Assembly: GCA_000403275.2 (NCBI GenBank)
Contig: KE159601.1
Coordinates: forward strand, 124,001 to 188,000
Source of the DNA: Lachnospiraceae bacterium 28-4
GTDB lineage: Bacteria; Bacillota; Clostridia; Lachnospirales; Lachnospiraceae
Reading direction: 5' to 3'
Length of the DNA stretch: 64,000 bases
Below are positions 16,234 through 24,100 of this stretch, piece by piece (within the stretch, counting starts at the first letter, position 1; each line of letters starts with the position of its first letter). The notes under the pieces were generated by a model. It was not told where the DNA came from. It saw nothing but the letters and a program-made list of their open reading frames with translations, and did no database searches. Position numbers and translations under genes: made by a program.

Positions 16234-16303
16234 CAAACACTGGCGTGCGAAGCGCGCCAACTTATTGCAACAAACGCTGCCGCGCTTCGCACGCCAGTGT
16301 TTG
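16234..16303. repeat. long inverted repeat C (23-bp perfect stem)
   Basis: Arms 16234-16256 and 16281-16303 are a perfect 23-bp inverted repeat (CAAACACTGGCGTGCGAAGC and onward) around a 24-base loop. It lies beyond the terminator of the NlpC/P60 gene and is GC-rich within AT-rich surroundings. Confidence 0.85.
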
Positions 16304-16312
16304 TAATACAAA

Positions 16313-16335
16313 GCGGATGCCATAAAAGCATCCGC
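16313..16335 (-). terminator. terminator of the NlpC/P60 gene
   Basis: The stem GCGGATGC / GCATCCGC is followed on the minus strand by TTTGTATT, about 40 bases after the stop codon. Confidence 0.8.
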
Positions 16336-16375
16336 TGATTTGTCCTTGTTATCTTATTCTCTTCAAAAATATTTC

Positions 16376-17743
16376 TTAGAAAATTCTTCTTACGGAGAGG
16401 GGCGTCCTATAGCTTGCGTTGGAAACAATAATTCCTGTTTTCGATGTCGAAGCATGAACGATCTGCCCATTCCCGATATACAATGCCACATGCCCGGAGT
16501 AGCAAACCAGATCGCCCGGCTGTGCATTGGCCAGTCCGTTTACCGCCGCGCCTACGTTCCTGTCTGCCGCTGACGAATGCGGAAGGCTTACGCCGAAATT
16601 CGCATATACGCTCATAACAAAGCCTGAACAATCCGCGCCGTTCGTCAAGCTGGTTCCGCCGTATACATACGGGTTCCCTACAAACTGCAACGCATAATTT
16701 GCAACTGCACGGCCCATCTCACTGCCGTTGCCCGAAGCGTACATCACCTGGCCGCCGCCGGAAGAATTCGATTTCTCCGCCGCTCTTCTTGCCGCTGCCT
16801 GAGCCGCTTTCCGATCCGCTTCTTCTTTTGCAAGTCTGGCTTCTTCTTCTGCCTTGGACTCTGCCTGTACAAATTCTGTGGAAAGCGTCACATAATCCGT
16901 TGATACGTAACCGTCGCCTTCCTCTATATTCACCTTTACCCAGTCGTCCAGTTCTTCCGTTACGACAAGCTGGTCCTCAATAGGAACCATACCGAGTACC
17001 GTCGTATCCAGGCCGGGTTCCTGCCTTACCTTCAGCGTAGTCGTCGTAACAGTAGCAATCCTCGTTCCCACCTGCTTTGCCAGCTCTACCGCATCGTCGC
17101 CCGTTACGCAGTATTCGCCTTTTACATAGCCCGTTACGGAACCGGATTTGATCTCATACCATCCGTCCTGTTCGGAAATAAAACTGCCCACCGATTTATC
17201 ATAAAGCTTGCCGACGATTTCCCCTTCCTCGCTGGGTATGCTTCTTACGTTTACATAATCGTTTACTTTTGCGATTACAAGGCTTTTGAAGCTCTCTTCT
17301 TCATCCTTCCGATCCAGCTTCTTCGCCACATCCTTTAAAATCTTCTCGCTCAGATTGGAAGTATCCACTTCCTTTGTTTCTTCAATTACTTTTTCTTCCG
17401 CTTCTGCCGCCGCATTTTCCTCTGCCTCCGCCGGTTCGGCGTCATCGGTTTTTTCCTGTTCCGTATTCATATTTTCGGAAGCCGCATTGCCGGACACCCC
17501 ATCCGCCGGAACATCTTCCGTCTGATTTTCCGTATTCGTTTCTTCCGTTTCTGCTTTCTCCGTATCCGCCTCTTCTTTTATATTTTTAAGGGAAGTTGCG
17601 TTAGCCTGTAATGTATAATCCACTCCTGCCGACGGCAATACCGATGCAAGATCTGTCGCCGCATTCGCTTCTATGTTCATACCTGAAAATGTAAGGATCG
17701 CTGTTACTGCACATATTGCCATTTTCACGTTCTTTTGTCTCAT
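16376..17743 (-). CDS. secreted NlpC/P60 endopeptidase with SH3 domains
   Basis: A 455-residue exported protein. The signal peptide is MRQKNVKMAICAVTAILTFS with cleavage near EANA. An acidic Glu/Thr-rich spacer covers residues 50-130. Two bacterial SH3 domains (about 155-210 with DYVNVRSIPSEEGEIVG, and about 225-285 with TTLKVRQEPGLDTTVLG) likely bind wall peptides. An Ala/Glu/Lys helix (about 295-325) leads to the NlpC/P60 domain with Cys372 (GADCSGF), His418 (SGHVALYIG) and His430 (IVHAS). It would hydrolyse gamma-D-Glu-diamino acid bonds in peptidoglycan. It has a strong promoter (17821-17849) and a terminator, so it is monocistronic. Confidence 0.93.
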   Translation of the reverse strand: MRQKNVKMAICAVTAILTFSGMNIEANAATDLASVLPSAGVDYTLQANATSLKNIKEEADTEKAETEETNTENQTEDVPADGVSGNAASENMNTEQEKTDDAEPAEAEENAAAEAEEKVIEETKEVDTSNLSEKILKDVAKKLDRKDEEESFKSLVIAKVNDYVNVRSIPSEEGEIVGKLYDKSVGSFISEQDGWYEIKSGSVTGYVKGEYCVTGDDAVELAKQVGTRIATVTTTTLKVRQEPGLDTTVLGMVPIEDQLVVTEELDDWVKVNIEEGDGYVSTDYVTLSTEFVQAESKAEEEARLAKEEADRKAAQAAARRAAEKSNSSGGGQVMYASGNGSEMGRAVANYALQFVGNPYVYGGTSLTNGADCSGFVMSVYANFGVSLPHSSAADRNVGAAVNGLANAQPGDLVCYSGHVALYIGNGQIVHASTSKTGIIVSNASYRTPLSVRRIF

Positions 17744-17820
17744 AGGTTATGTCCTCCGAAAATGTTAGAAAATGTTACCTACTTTTTTAATTTATTACAA
17801 TTTTGTTACATCTGTTAAGT

Positions 17821-17849
17821 AATATAACACTTTCCGACACATTTGTCAA
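17821..17849 (-). promoter_or_regulatory. promoter of the NlpC/P60 gene
   Basis: TTGACA (17844-17849) and TATATT (17821-17826), 17 bases apart on the minus strand. The leader of about 70 bases contains repeated TGTTAC/GTAACA words. Confidence 0.8.
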
Positions 17850-17941
17850 CCTATGCCAATTTCCAAATCCCCCCATTTTCCGGGCTTTCTACAATATTTT
17901 AAAAAATTTAAAAAATTAAGCAAGAAATATAAATTCCTTTT

Positions 17942-18964
17942 TTAAAAAGAATCCTGCAGGAAATAATCCTGTACTCCGGCAACCGCATTTGCCCCGTCCG
18001 CAACCGCCGTAACGATCTGCCGCAGCGGCTTGGTACGCACATCTCCGGCCGCAAAAATCCCCGGCGCTGTCGTCACTCCATCCTCTCCCGCAGCAATATA
18101 TCCCTTTTCGTCACATTCCACCAAGCCCTTAAATAACTCCGTATTGGGATGAATGCCGACAGCAATAAATACGCCGTCCATCTCCATCTCTTCCATATCT
18201 CCGGACACGGTATTGCGGATCCTGATCTTCTCCACCCGGTCTGTTCCTACAATTTCATCCACTACCGTATTCCAGAGAATCTCCACATTGGGAAGCTCCT
18301 GTACTTTTTTTTGAAGGATTCTGGCCGCCCGCAGTTCATCCCTGCGATGGATCAGATATACCTTCTTGCTCGTTCTCGCCAGGAAGACGGCATCTTCCAC
18401 TGCCACATCGCCGCCTCCGATCACCGCAACGGTACGGTTCCTGAAAAAAGCCCCGTCGCATGTCGCGCAATAAGAAACCCCCATGCCGGCCAGTTCTTCC
18501 TCCCCCGGCACATGGAGCCTGGCATGAACCGCGCCGGTGGCTGCCAATACCGCCCTGGTTTCATAATCCCCTTTATTCGTAACAATCCTATAGATTCGGC
18601 CTCCCTTTTTATCCCCGCCGGCCTCCGCCCGCCTCCCGGGCTTGATGCAAGGATCGGTTTTCTCGCATGCAACCAGTTCTGCCGTTTCTCCCACGCCGCT
18701 TTCCGTTCCTTCTTCTATACTGACGGCCTCCGCCTCCAGGAATTCCACTCCCATATGATCCGCATGTTCCCGGAACTTCATCCCGAGGTCAAATCCGTTC
18801 ATGCCTTTCATTCCCAAATAATTATCCACCTCATACGTCGTCAGTACCTGGCCGCCGCTCATAGCGCCTTTTTCCAATACTAATGTATGGAACCCCGCCC
18901 TTTTTGCATAAACTGCAGCCGAAAGCCCCGCCGGCCCCGACCCGATAATCACCAAATCATACAT
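17942..18964 (-). CDS. trxB: thioredoxin-disulfide reductase
   Basis: A 340-residue flavoenzyme. The FAD motif GSGPAG is at residues 8-13, the redox pair is Cys166-Ala-Thr-Cys169 (SYCATCDGAFF), the NADPH motif is GGGDVAVEDA and the C-terminal FAD motif is GIFAAGDVR. It reduces thioredoxin with NADPH in the cytosol. It is about 30 residues longer than usual because of an insertion around residues 84-121 (Gly/Lys/Glu-rich, with two Cys) in the first FAD-domain segment. It is monocistronic, followed by the leader region of the NlpC/P60 gene, with metF upstream on the same strand about 155 bases away. Confidence 0.93.
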   Translation of the reverse strand: MYDLVIIGSGPAGLSAAVYAKRAGFHTLVLEKGAMSGGQVLTTYEVDNYLGMKGMNGFDLGMKFREHADHMGVEFLEAEAVSIEEGTESGVGETAELVACEKTDPCIKPGRRAEAGGDKKGGRIYRIVTNKGDYETRAVLAATGAVHARLHVPGEEELAGMGVSYCATCDGAFFRNRTVAVIGGGDVAVEDAVFLARTSKKVYLIHRRDELRAARILQKKVQELPNVEILWNTVVDEIVGTDRVEKIRIRNTVSGDMEEMEMDGVFIAVGIHPNTELFKGLVECDEKGYIAAGEDGVTTAPGIFAAGDVRTKPLRQIVTAVADGANAVAGVQDYFLQDSF

Positions 18965-19120
18965 TACGAAATACCCTCCTTTTCGACTCCGTCATATTTC
19001 CATGATCCACTATATAGTATACTCCATTCTTCCTTTTTGACTCTTTCTGCATGGTATACGGCTTTATTCTCTCCGACATACGTCCTGCCATTTGCTATAC
19101 TCCATGCCATAATCCATAAC

Positions 19121-19981
19121 TCAAACCAGATTTTTGATCCCGTCGCAAATCCTCCCGGCCACTACAGGGTTATTCATCGTAAAAATATGTATTCCATCCA
19201 CTCCATAAGAAATCAGCTCCACGATCTGGTTAATAGCATATACCATTCCCGCATCGAACAAAGCCTCTTTGCTCTCCCCGTATTTTTCCAGTATCCTTTC
19301 GAATTTATCCGGCAGGGAAGCTCCGCACATCGTCACCATCCGTTTGATCTGCGCCTTATTCGTCACCGGCATAATGCCTGCCTCCACCGGCGCATCGATG
19401 CCCGCGATCCTCACTTTCGTCAGAAAATCATAAAATACATTATTATCAAAAAACAACTGGGAAACGAGATGGCCCGCTCCTGCATCCACCTTCTTTTTCA
19501 AGTTTCGTATATCTGCGATTCCATCCGGTGCCTCCAGATGCACTTCGGGATAACAAGCCCCGCTGACATGGAAATCCCCTTGTTCTTTAATAAATGCCAC
19601 TAATTCGCTGGCATACCGGAAATCATTCTTCGCCGGTACATTGGGATTCATGTCCCCGCGCAGCGCCAGCACGTTTTTCAATCCGGCATCTTCCATCTGC
19701 CCCAGAATCTGCCTGATCTCCTCCTTACTGTTGCTGATGCAGGTCAAATGAACCAGCGGTTCGATGCCATAATCCCTCTTGATCTTTTTCGCCAGTTCCA
19801 CCGTCTTATTATCCGCGCTGCTCCCCCCGGCCCCAAATGTTACACTGATAAAATCAGGATGCAGCTGCGCCAGCGTCTTTAACGTCGCATCGATATTATT
19901 CAGTTCCGCTTCCTTTTTCGGCGGAAAAATTTCAAATGAAACTACCGGTTTCTTTTCTTTAAATATGTTTTCGATAATCAT
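19121..19981 (-). CDS. metF: methylenetetrahydrofolate reductase
   Basis: A 286-residue TIM-barrel flavoenzyme (VSFEIFPPKKEAE near the start, SVTFGAGGSS, LVHLTC, QLFFDN, PVEAGIMPVTN). It reduces 5,10-methylene-THF to 5-methyl-THF for methionine synthesis and one-carbon metabolism. The length fits short MetF proteins. The start ATG has TGGAG six bases upstream. The Shine-Dalgarno directly adjoins the dispersed pseudoknot repeat at 19985-20092, which fills the whole gap to the preceding small gene, so repeat folding could influence metF translation. Confidence 0.95.
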   Translation of the reverse strand: MIIENIFKEKKPVVSFEIFPPKKEAELNNIDATLKTLAQLHPDFISVTFGAGGSSADNKTVELAKKIKRDYGIEPLVHLTCISNSKEEIRQILGQMEDAGLKNVLALRGDMNPNVPAKNDFRYASELVAFIKEQGDFHVSGACYPEVHLEAPDGIADIRNLKKKVDAGAGHLVSQLFFDNNVFYDFLTKVRIAGIDAPVEAGIMPVTNKAQIKRMVTMCGASLPDKFERILEKYGESKEALFDAGMVYAINQIVELISYGVDGIHIFTMNNPVVAGRICDGIKNLV

Positions 19982-19984
19982 TGT

Positions 19985-20092
19985 TTACTCCATTTCTGCG
20001 CGGCTTTATTGCGCAAAGCCAGCCTGGCTTTCAAGTTTGTGGATGCCGCGCAGACACAAACTTGGGATTGAAAATTTTTAATTTTCAATCTT
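19985..20092 (-). repeat. dispersed pseudoknot-type repeat, copy 1
   Basis: This is about 85 percent identical by eye to 59097-59193. Pairing words cross each other: CTGCGCGGC (19996-20004) with GCCGCGCAG (20045-20053), and AAGTTTGT (20033-20040) with ACAAACTT (20056-20063). A palindromic hairpin at 20066-20090 (GATTGAAAATT arm) follows. This copy has an extra small hairpin at 20015-20031 (AAAGCC / GGCTTT) that is absent from copy 2. It lies directly upstream of metF, and the stop codon of the preceding small gene is inside the hairpin. Confidence 0.8.
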
Positions 20093-20315
20093 CTCTTCCT
20101 TTCTCTTCTTCCTGTTTATCCCAGCGGGTTCCCCGCGGGACTGCCCACGGGCTTCCCACATCGCAGCGGCCGTGATGGTATACCTTTTCTACTTTCTCCG
20201 GTTCCTCTTCTTCGGAAACTTCTATTTTCATCCTGCTCGTCTCCGTTCTGGAAAAATTATCCAATATTTTCAATACATTCTCTATATCCCTTTCATCCGC
20301 TTTTTTATAATCCAT
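20085..20315 (-). CDS. small conserved-type protein of unknown function
   Basis: A 76-residue, charged protein. The start is well supported (GGAGGAGGGGAC then ATG). It has an N-terminal helix (DERDIENVLKILDNFSRTE) and a distinctive tail motif, VYHHGRCDVGSPWAVPRGT, with a single Cys and two adjacent His. It is not recognised. It lies just downstream of greA on the same strand and reads into the pseudoknot repeat. Confidence 0.6.
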   Translation of the reverse strand: MDYKKADERDIENVLKILDNFSRTETSRMKIEVSEEEEPEKVEKVYHHGRCDVGSPWAVPRGTRWDKQEEEKGRED

Positions 20316-20360
20316 TTCTCTGTCCCCTCCTCCTCTTCCTGCCTTCGGATTTCCTGAACG

Positions 20361-20864
20361 TTAAAAGCTTCTTAGTCTATCGCTTCCGTCGTCCACTGTC
20401 TTTTCAATTTTTTCCACTATAATATAGTAGCTATAGCTTTCGTTCACCCGGACGCATACCCGGTCTCCGACCTTATGGCCGAGAAGCGCCTTGCCGATAG
20501 GCGATTCCGTGCTGACCAGCCCCTCCAGGGAATTCCCCCTCATCGTCGTCACGATTTTATAAGTCTCCACCGTCCCGTCCTCTTCAAACCGGACTTCCAC
20601 TGTATTATTTACCCCTATTTCGTCCTCTTTCGATTCATCGGATATGATTTCCGCCGTCTTTATCATGCGTTCCAGAAAGCGGATTCTGCTTTCATTCTTA
20701 TTTTTTTCTTTCTTCGCCGCATAATATTCGAAGTTCTCGCTCAGATCGCCATGGGCTCTGGCCTCTTTTACCGCCTCCAGCGCCTCCTTACGTACGACCA
20801 GTTTCCGATGCTCGATCTCCTCCTCCATCCGTTTAATATCCTGTTCCGTCAACTGATTATGCAT
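20361..20864 (-). CDS. greA: GreA/GreB-family transcription elongation factor
   Basis: A 167-residue protein. The N-terminal antiparallel coiled coil (residues 1-75, including ARAHGDLSENFEYYAAKKEK with the acidic tip residues) enters the RNA polymerase secondary channel. The C-terminal FKBP-like domain follows (STESPIGKALLGHKVGD). It stimulates cleavage of backtracked RNA. It is directly downstream of dus on the same strand. Confidence 0.9.
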   Translation of the reverse strand: MHNQLTEQDIKRMEEEIEHRKLVVRKEALEAVKEARAHGDLSENFEYYAAKKEKNKNESRIRFLERMIKTAEIISDESKEDEIGVNNTVEVRFEEDGTVETYKIVTTMRGNSLEGLVSTESPIGKALLGHKVGDRVCVRVNESYSYYIIVEKIEKTVDDGSDRLRSF

Positions 20865-20906
20865 TTTAAAACCATATCCTTTCCCTATCCTGCCAGCCGC
20901 TGCCTT

Positions 20907-21905
20907 TTAGCGGTACCATCTCCATATTTCCGACACTGCTCCTTCGTATTCCGCCAACCGGGAAGCCTTCTTTATTTTTTTCAGGCATTTTTCCGCTCCC
21001 GGAAAGGAATGCCCGGCATATACCCAGAACTCCTTCATTTTAAACAGCACATTTTTCTCCCCGCTCATCACGGACTGATAATCCCCATACAGCCGGTCGT
21101 GAAAAGCCTTCACCCTTTCCTCGTCCCCGACGGCACCCTCCGGATCCGGCGGAATCTCTCCGCACCGGTCGGCCAAAGGCTCCCTGTCGGATTTTTCCAC
21201 CTCTTTCCTTATTTCCTCCGCCAGCAGAGGGTTCCGCAACAGCCCCCGTCCCAGCATGACCTTGTCCGCTTCCGGGAACTCCGCGCGGAATTTTCTGAAA
21301 TCTTCCACCGTAAAAATATCCCCATTATAGCATACCGGGTTGCGGCTCATCCTCATCGCCTCCCCAAATGCTTTCCAATCGGGAAGATTGTCATAATAAT
21401 CCTTCTGTACCCTTGGATGAATGATTAGTTCATGCAGCGGATATTTATTGAAGATTTTCATTAAATGACGGAATTCCTCCGGTTCGTCCACCCCTATTCT
21501 TGTCTTTACCGACACCCTTATCCTTATTTTTTCAAAAACTTCCTGAAAAAAACAATCCAGCGCTTCCCGTTCTGCAAGAAATCCTGCACCTTTCCCCTTC
21601 GCCGTCACCGTGCGGGAAGGACAGCCCAGGTTCAGGTTGACCTCCTCATATCCATACCTCTCCTCCAGCTCCTGCGCGGCGCGCAAAAAAAATTCTCCCC
21701 GGTTCGTCAAGATCTGCGGCACCAGAGGAATCTCTTTATTATTTTCCGGAAGAACATCCTTTATTTCTTTTGGATTCAGCGCCCTGTTCTGATTCGGCGA
21801 CAGAAATGGCGTAAAATATTTATCCACGCCCGAAAAATGATCATGATGGGCGTTCCTGTACAAATATCCCGTAATCCCCTCCAAAGGCGCAAAATATAGT
21901 TTCAT
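20907..21905 (-). CDS. dus: tRNA-dihydrouridine synthase family protein
   Basis: A 332-residue flavin-dependent TIM barrel: YFAPLEGITG at the N-terminus, the conserved Cys in NLGCPS, KTRIGVD, ELIIHPR, CYNGDIFT and MLGRGLL. It reduces uridines in tRNA D-loops. The start at 21905 is decided by GGAG five bases upstream; a longer reading to 22034 lacks support. The gene is followed by greA, 42 bases on. Confidence 0.9.
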   Translation of the reverse strand: MKLYFAPLEGITGYLYRNAHHDHFSGVDKYFTPFLSPNQNRALNPKEIKDVLPENNKEIPLVPQILTNRGEFFLRAAQELEERYGYEEVNLNLGCPSRTVTAKGKGAGFLAEREALDCFFQEVFEKIRIRVSVKTRIGVDEPEEFRHLMKIFNKYPLHELIIHPRVQKDYYDNLPDWKAFGEAMRMSRNPVCYNGDIFTVEDFRKFRAEFPEADKVMLGRGLLRNPLLAEEIRKEVEKSDREPLADRCGEIPPDPEGAVGDEERVKAFHDRLYGDYQSVMSGEKNVLFKMKEFWVYAGHSFPGAEKCLKKIKKASRLAEYEGAVSEIWRWYR

Positions 21906-22066
21906 CGTTTCTCCATTCCTGCACGGCTTTATAGTAGATAGATTTCTCCTGCCCTGCCCGGTTCCCGTTTCCCACGCAGCACAAAGCCGTTTGCTTATAC
22001 CATCCAGTATATGATGGTTCTGGTAAAAAAGCAAATGAAAAAGTCTGGCTCCGTAAAACCGTTTCT

Positions 22067-23005
22067 TTAATCACCAATGGATAATTGCTCTTCTTTCAAG
22101 GATCTTGCCTTACGTACACTGATCCTGTCTTCGTCCGTTATCCTGCCGCACAGGATCGGGGATAGCGGATCATATTTTCCAAAATTTCCCGCAGCCCTTT
22201 CCCGGCTGCGATTCGCGTAGCAATATTTACAACCGTTCCTGCAAGTATCGTATGTTCCGATCTCCACGCTCTCGATACAGCCGCATTCCGGTCTCTGGTT
22301 TCTATCTTTCCCCGCCTTTATCCTGCATCCGATAATGCTTTCGATCCATTGCTTATCGATACAGCAGTTATGCTCTATGCCCCACTCTTCCAAGTCTGTC
22401 TTTTCCGCACAACTGCCTACCTTTATTCCATTATATTGTGCGATTTGGCTTATCTCTTTTGCAAATTCCTGCAATTCCGCTCCATTCAATATATGGCAGC
22501 CCATCGCCTCCATGCTTTTCCTGTTTTTTGCATATAGATCGACAAAACTGATCACGCATTTATCCGTAAATCCTCTCAGTCCTTCCGCTATCGCCCGAAA
22601 TGCCCTAAGATGATACTCCGGCGTATATTTATTCGTAAACAGAATCGGATCATATCTCCAAATCACCCTCTGCTTTCCTATCCGGGCCGACAATTTTTGA
22701 AATACAGGTATCATTTTCTCCCTTTTATGCGGAACATTGGGTTCCATATCCTTCCCATATCCGGTCAACGTAAACTGAAAGCCATAATGGTACGGTGCAA
22801 GCTCATCCAGTCTGGAAAGTATCGGTTCCGGATTTTTCGTCCAAAACACGATAAAATCCACCACAGCCGGCGAAAGGCGGATCTCGCTGACCTGATGCAT
22901 GTTCATGGGATTTCTCACATACACAGAGCCTTCCTTTATTCTGTTATAAAACCATTCCGAATAATAATTTGGAATATCCGTTCTTCGGCTGGCGCTTATA
23001 ATCAT
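22067..23005 (-). CDS. DUF1848 family protein
   Basis: A 312-residue protein with the family N-terminus MIISASRRTDIPNYYSEWF. The middle contains WTKNPEPIL, QFTLTGYGK and RYDPI. The C-terminus has a Cys cluster CRNGCKYCYAN (C-x3-C-x2-C), reminiscent of the iron-sulfur motif of radical SAM proteins, which suggests a metal cluster. The function is unknown. GGAGG lies 11 bases before this ATG; an ATG at 23014 is an alternative. Confidence 0.8.
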   Translation of the reverse strand: MIISASRRTDIPNYYSEWFYNRIKEGSVYVRNPMNMHQVSEIRLSPAVVDFIVFWTKNPEPILSRLDELAPYHYGFQFTLTGYGKDMEPNVPHKREKMIPVFQKLSARIGKQRVIWRYDPILFTNKYTPEYHLRAFRAIAEGLRGFTDKCVISFVDLYAKNRKSMEAMGCHILNGAELQEFAKEISQIAQYNGIKVGSCAEKTDLEEWGIEHNCCIDKQWIESIIGCRIKAGKDRNQRPECGCIESVEIGTYDTCRNGCKYCYANRSRERAAGNFGKYDPLSPILCGRITDEDRISVRKARSLKEEQLSIGD

Positions 23006-23045
23006 TGATACCATTGCCTCCGTTACACTGATGGATTCATTCTGT

Positions 23046-23346
23046 TCAATGGTTTTCCAACCTGGAAATATTGCTTTTCTGCGTACCTACTCTTTTAAGT
23101 TGATGATCGCTTTTTATATACAATAATTTCAGGCTCTGCACCATTACATCCATATTTACTACAAGTAAATAATTGTTGTCTGCAACAAGCCCATAACACC
23201 TGTCGCTGTTTCCTTCCTCAACCTGATTTATAACATTCGGCGGTAATATAATCTCCATCAAAAGGGTGTCCGTTTGCTTCCGTACATCCTTTGCCGTTGC
23301 TTTTAAATCCGCATCCACTGCAGGCAATTCCGCAAATTGTTTTCAT
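23046..23346 (-). pseudogene. decayed DUF3795-like gene region
   Basis: A 42-codon ORF (23218-23346) with GGAGG nine bases upstream encodes a Cys-rich segment (MKTICGIACSGCGFKSNGK, then GCTEANGHPF and ITAECYK) resembling the N-terminus of DUF3795 proteins, then stops at 23218-23220. Reading continues in another frame to 23046 with no recognised domain. The simplest explanation is a frameshifted or truncated gene; a genuine 42-residue metal-binding protein is also possible. Confidence 0.5.
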
Positions 23347-23448
23347 TTTGCATTACCTCCTTAATTTTTGCTCTTAATTCCATTTCCTTTTATTTTTGTT
23401 AAGCGTATTCTAACTCTACTTCGCATAACCCGAAAAAGGTCTCACAAT

Positions 23449-23479
23449 GAAAAACCCACAAACAAAAGCAGCCTGTGGG
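23449..23479 (-). terminator. terminator after the DUF2442/zeta remnant
   Basis: The stem CCCACA / TGTGGG is followed on the minus strand by TTTTTCATT. Confidence 0.7.
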
Positions 23480-23513
23480 ATTTGTAGAATCACAAAATAT
23501 TTTTATAAGTTTT

Positions 23514-23571
23514 TTACTCCATATCTTCTACAAGGCTTTCCTGCCAATCGGGTAGTACTCCTATGCTATGC
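23514..23571 (-). pseudogene. C-terminal remnant of a second zeta-toxin-like gene
   Basis: Read in a different frame from the DUF2442-like ORF it overlaps and follows, the sequence encodes VLPDWQESLVEDME and then a stop. This closely parallels the end of the intact zeta toxin nearby (HIPDWYERFVADMT, stop). Only about 17 residues are left. Confidence 0.5.
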
Positions 23572-23709
23572 AATAGCTTCCTTAGCATATGGCAAATCAT
23601 ATAATGTATCCGGGTCAATATCAAGACACGTACTATTATCCCAATTTCCACTGATGTCCCACGCAAGTGTATCATTCATTGGAACTACCTGAACTACCTT
23701 TGGAAACAT
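23566..23709 (-). CDS. short DUF2442-like protein, apparently internally deleted
   Basis: A 47-residue ORF with a good ribosome site (GGAGG, seven bases before ATG). The N-terminus MFPKVVQVVP and the C-terminal part NDTLAWDISGNWDNSTCLD, with IDPDTLYDLP, match both ends of DUF2442 proteins, which are normally about 80-100 residues. The middle segment is missing without a frameshift. DUF2442 proteins often pair with DUF4160 proteins as here, in putative toxin-antitoxin modules. Whether this miniature form works is unknown. Confidence 0.6.
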   Translation of the reverse strand: MFPKVVQVVPMNDTLAWDISGNWDNSTCLDIDPDTLYDLPYAKEAIA

Positions 23710-23732
23710 ACTATCACCTCCATTACACTAAT

Positions 23733-23763
23733 GGATTAATCCTATTCAATGGCTTCCCATCCT
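23733..23763. repeat. duplicated fragment (copy at 23022-23055)
   Basis: The sequence TTACACTAATGGATTAATCC followed by TATTCAATGG recurs with a few changes at 23022-23055. Both copies sit between an ORF end (a GGTTGG or GGATGG tract) and a GGAGG site, indicating an old local duplication in this patch. Confidence 0.6.
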
Positions 23764-23858
23764 TTGATAATTCCCAATTCTGCATGAAAATGCGGTGAGT
23801 TATGGTCATCATAATACATGGTTACTCGTATTCCATAAAACAATGAAATTTCTGGCAT
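23742..23858 (-). CDS. short DUF4160-like protein, apparently truncated
   Basis: A 38-residue ORF: MPEISLFYGIRVTMYYDDHN, then SPHFHAELG. These are the hallmark N-terminal blocks of DUF4160 (FYGI, MYYDDHNPPHFH). Family members are usually 80-90 residues long; here the C-terminal half is absent and the end (GWEAIE) is unrelated. It lies 32 bases upstream of the DUF2442-like ORF on the same strand, as in typical DUF4160-DUF2442 pairs. Confidence 0.6.
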   Translation of the reverse strand: MPEISLFYGIRVTMYYDDHNSPHFHAELGIIKGWEAIE

Positions 23859-23931
23859 TCCTTAATTTCTCCGTCCTTTTTATATTCAATTTAATATAAG
23901 TATATCACAATTAAGCTTGTAAAAAAACCCA

Positions 23932-23958
23932 CAAACAAAAATCTGTCTGTGGGTCTTC
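23932..23958 (-). terminator. terminator downstream of the zeta-toxin region
   Basis: The stem ACCCACAGAC / GTTTGTGGGT is followed on the minus strand by TTTTTT. Upstream of it (23959-24100) is a low-confidence ORF of about 56 codons that begins at 24061 and runs through the terminator, so it is probably not a gene. Confidence 0.75.
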
Positions 23959-24100
23959 CATATTTTTCTTTTGAAAAATAACTTCTTATCTCTTCGATAG
24001 TTTCAAGTCCATATTTTCCGGCATTTTCAAGGCATTTGTAAGTTACGTGTGAGTTACCCATCATAATTTATAATATCACACATGACTTTTTATAAGATAT

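Noticed and set aside
16022-16331. Short ORFs on both strands across the palindrome and DnaA-box region
   Set aside because: They lack ribosome sites, read through inverted repeats and have no protein-like composition.
21905-22034. A third copy of the pseudoknot repeat upstream of dus
   Set aside because: Only a CTCCATTCCTGCACGGCTTT-like start matches; the crossing stems are not present.
23447-23692. Plus-strand ORF of 81 codons
   Set aside because: It is antisense to the DUF2442-like and zeta-remnant reading frames and has no ribosome site.
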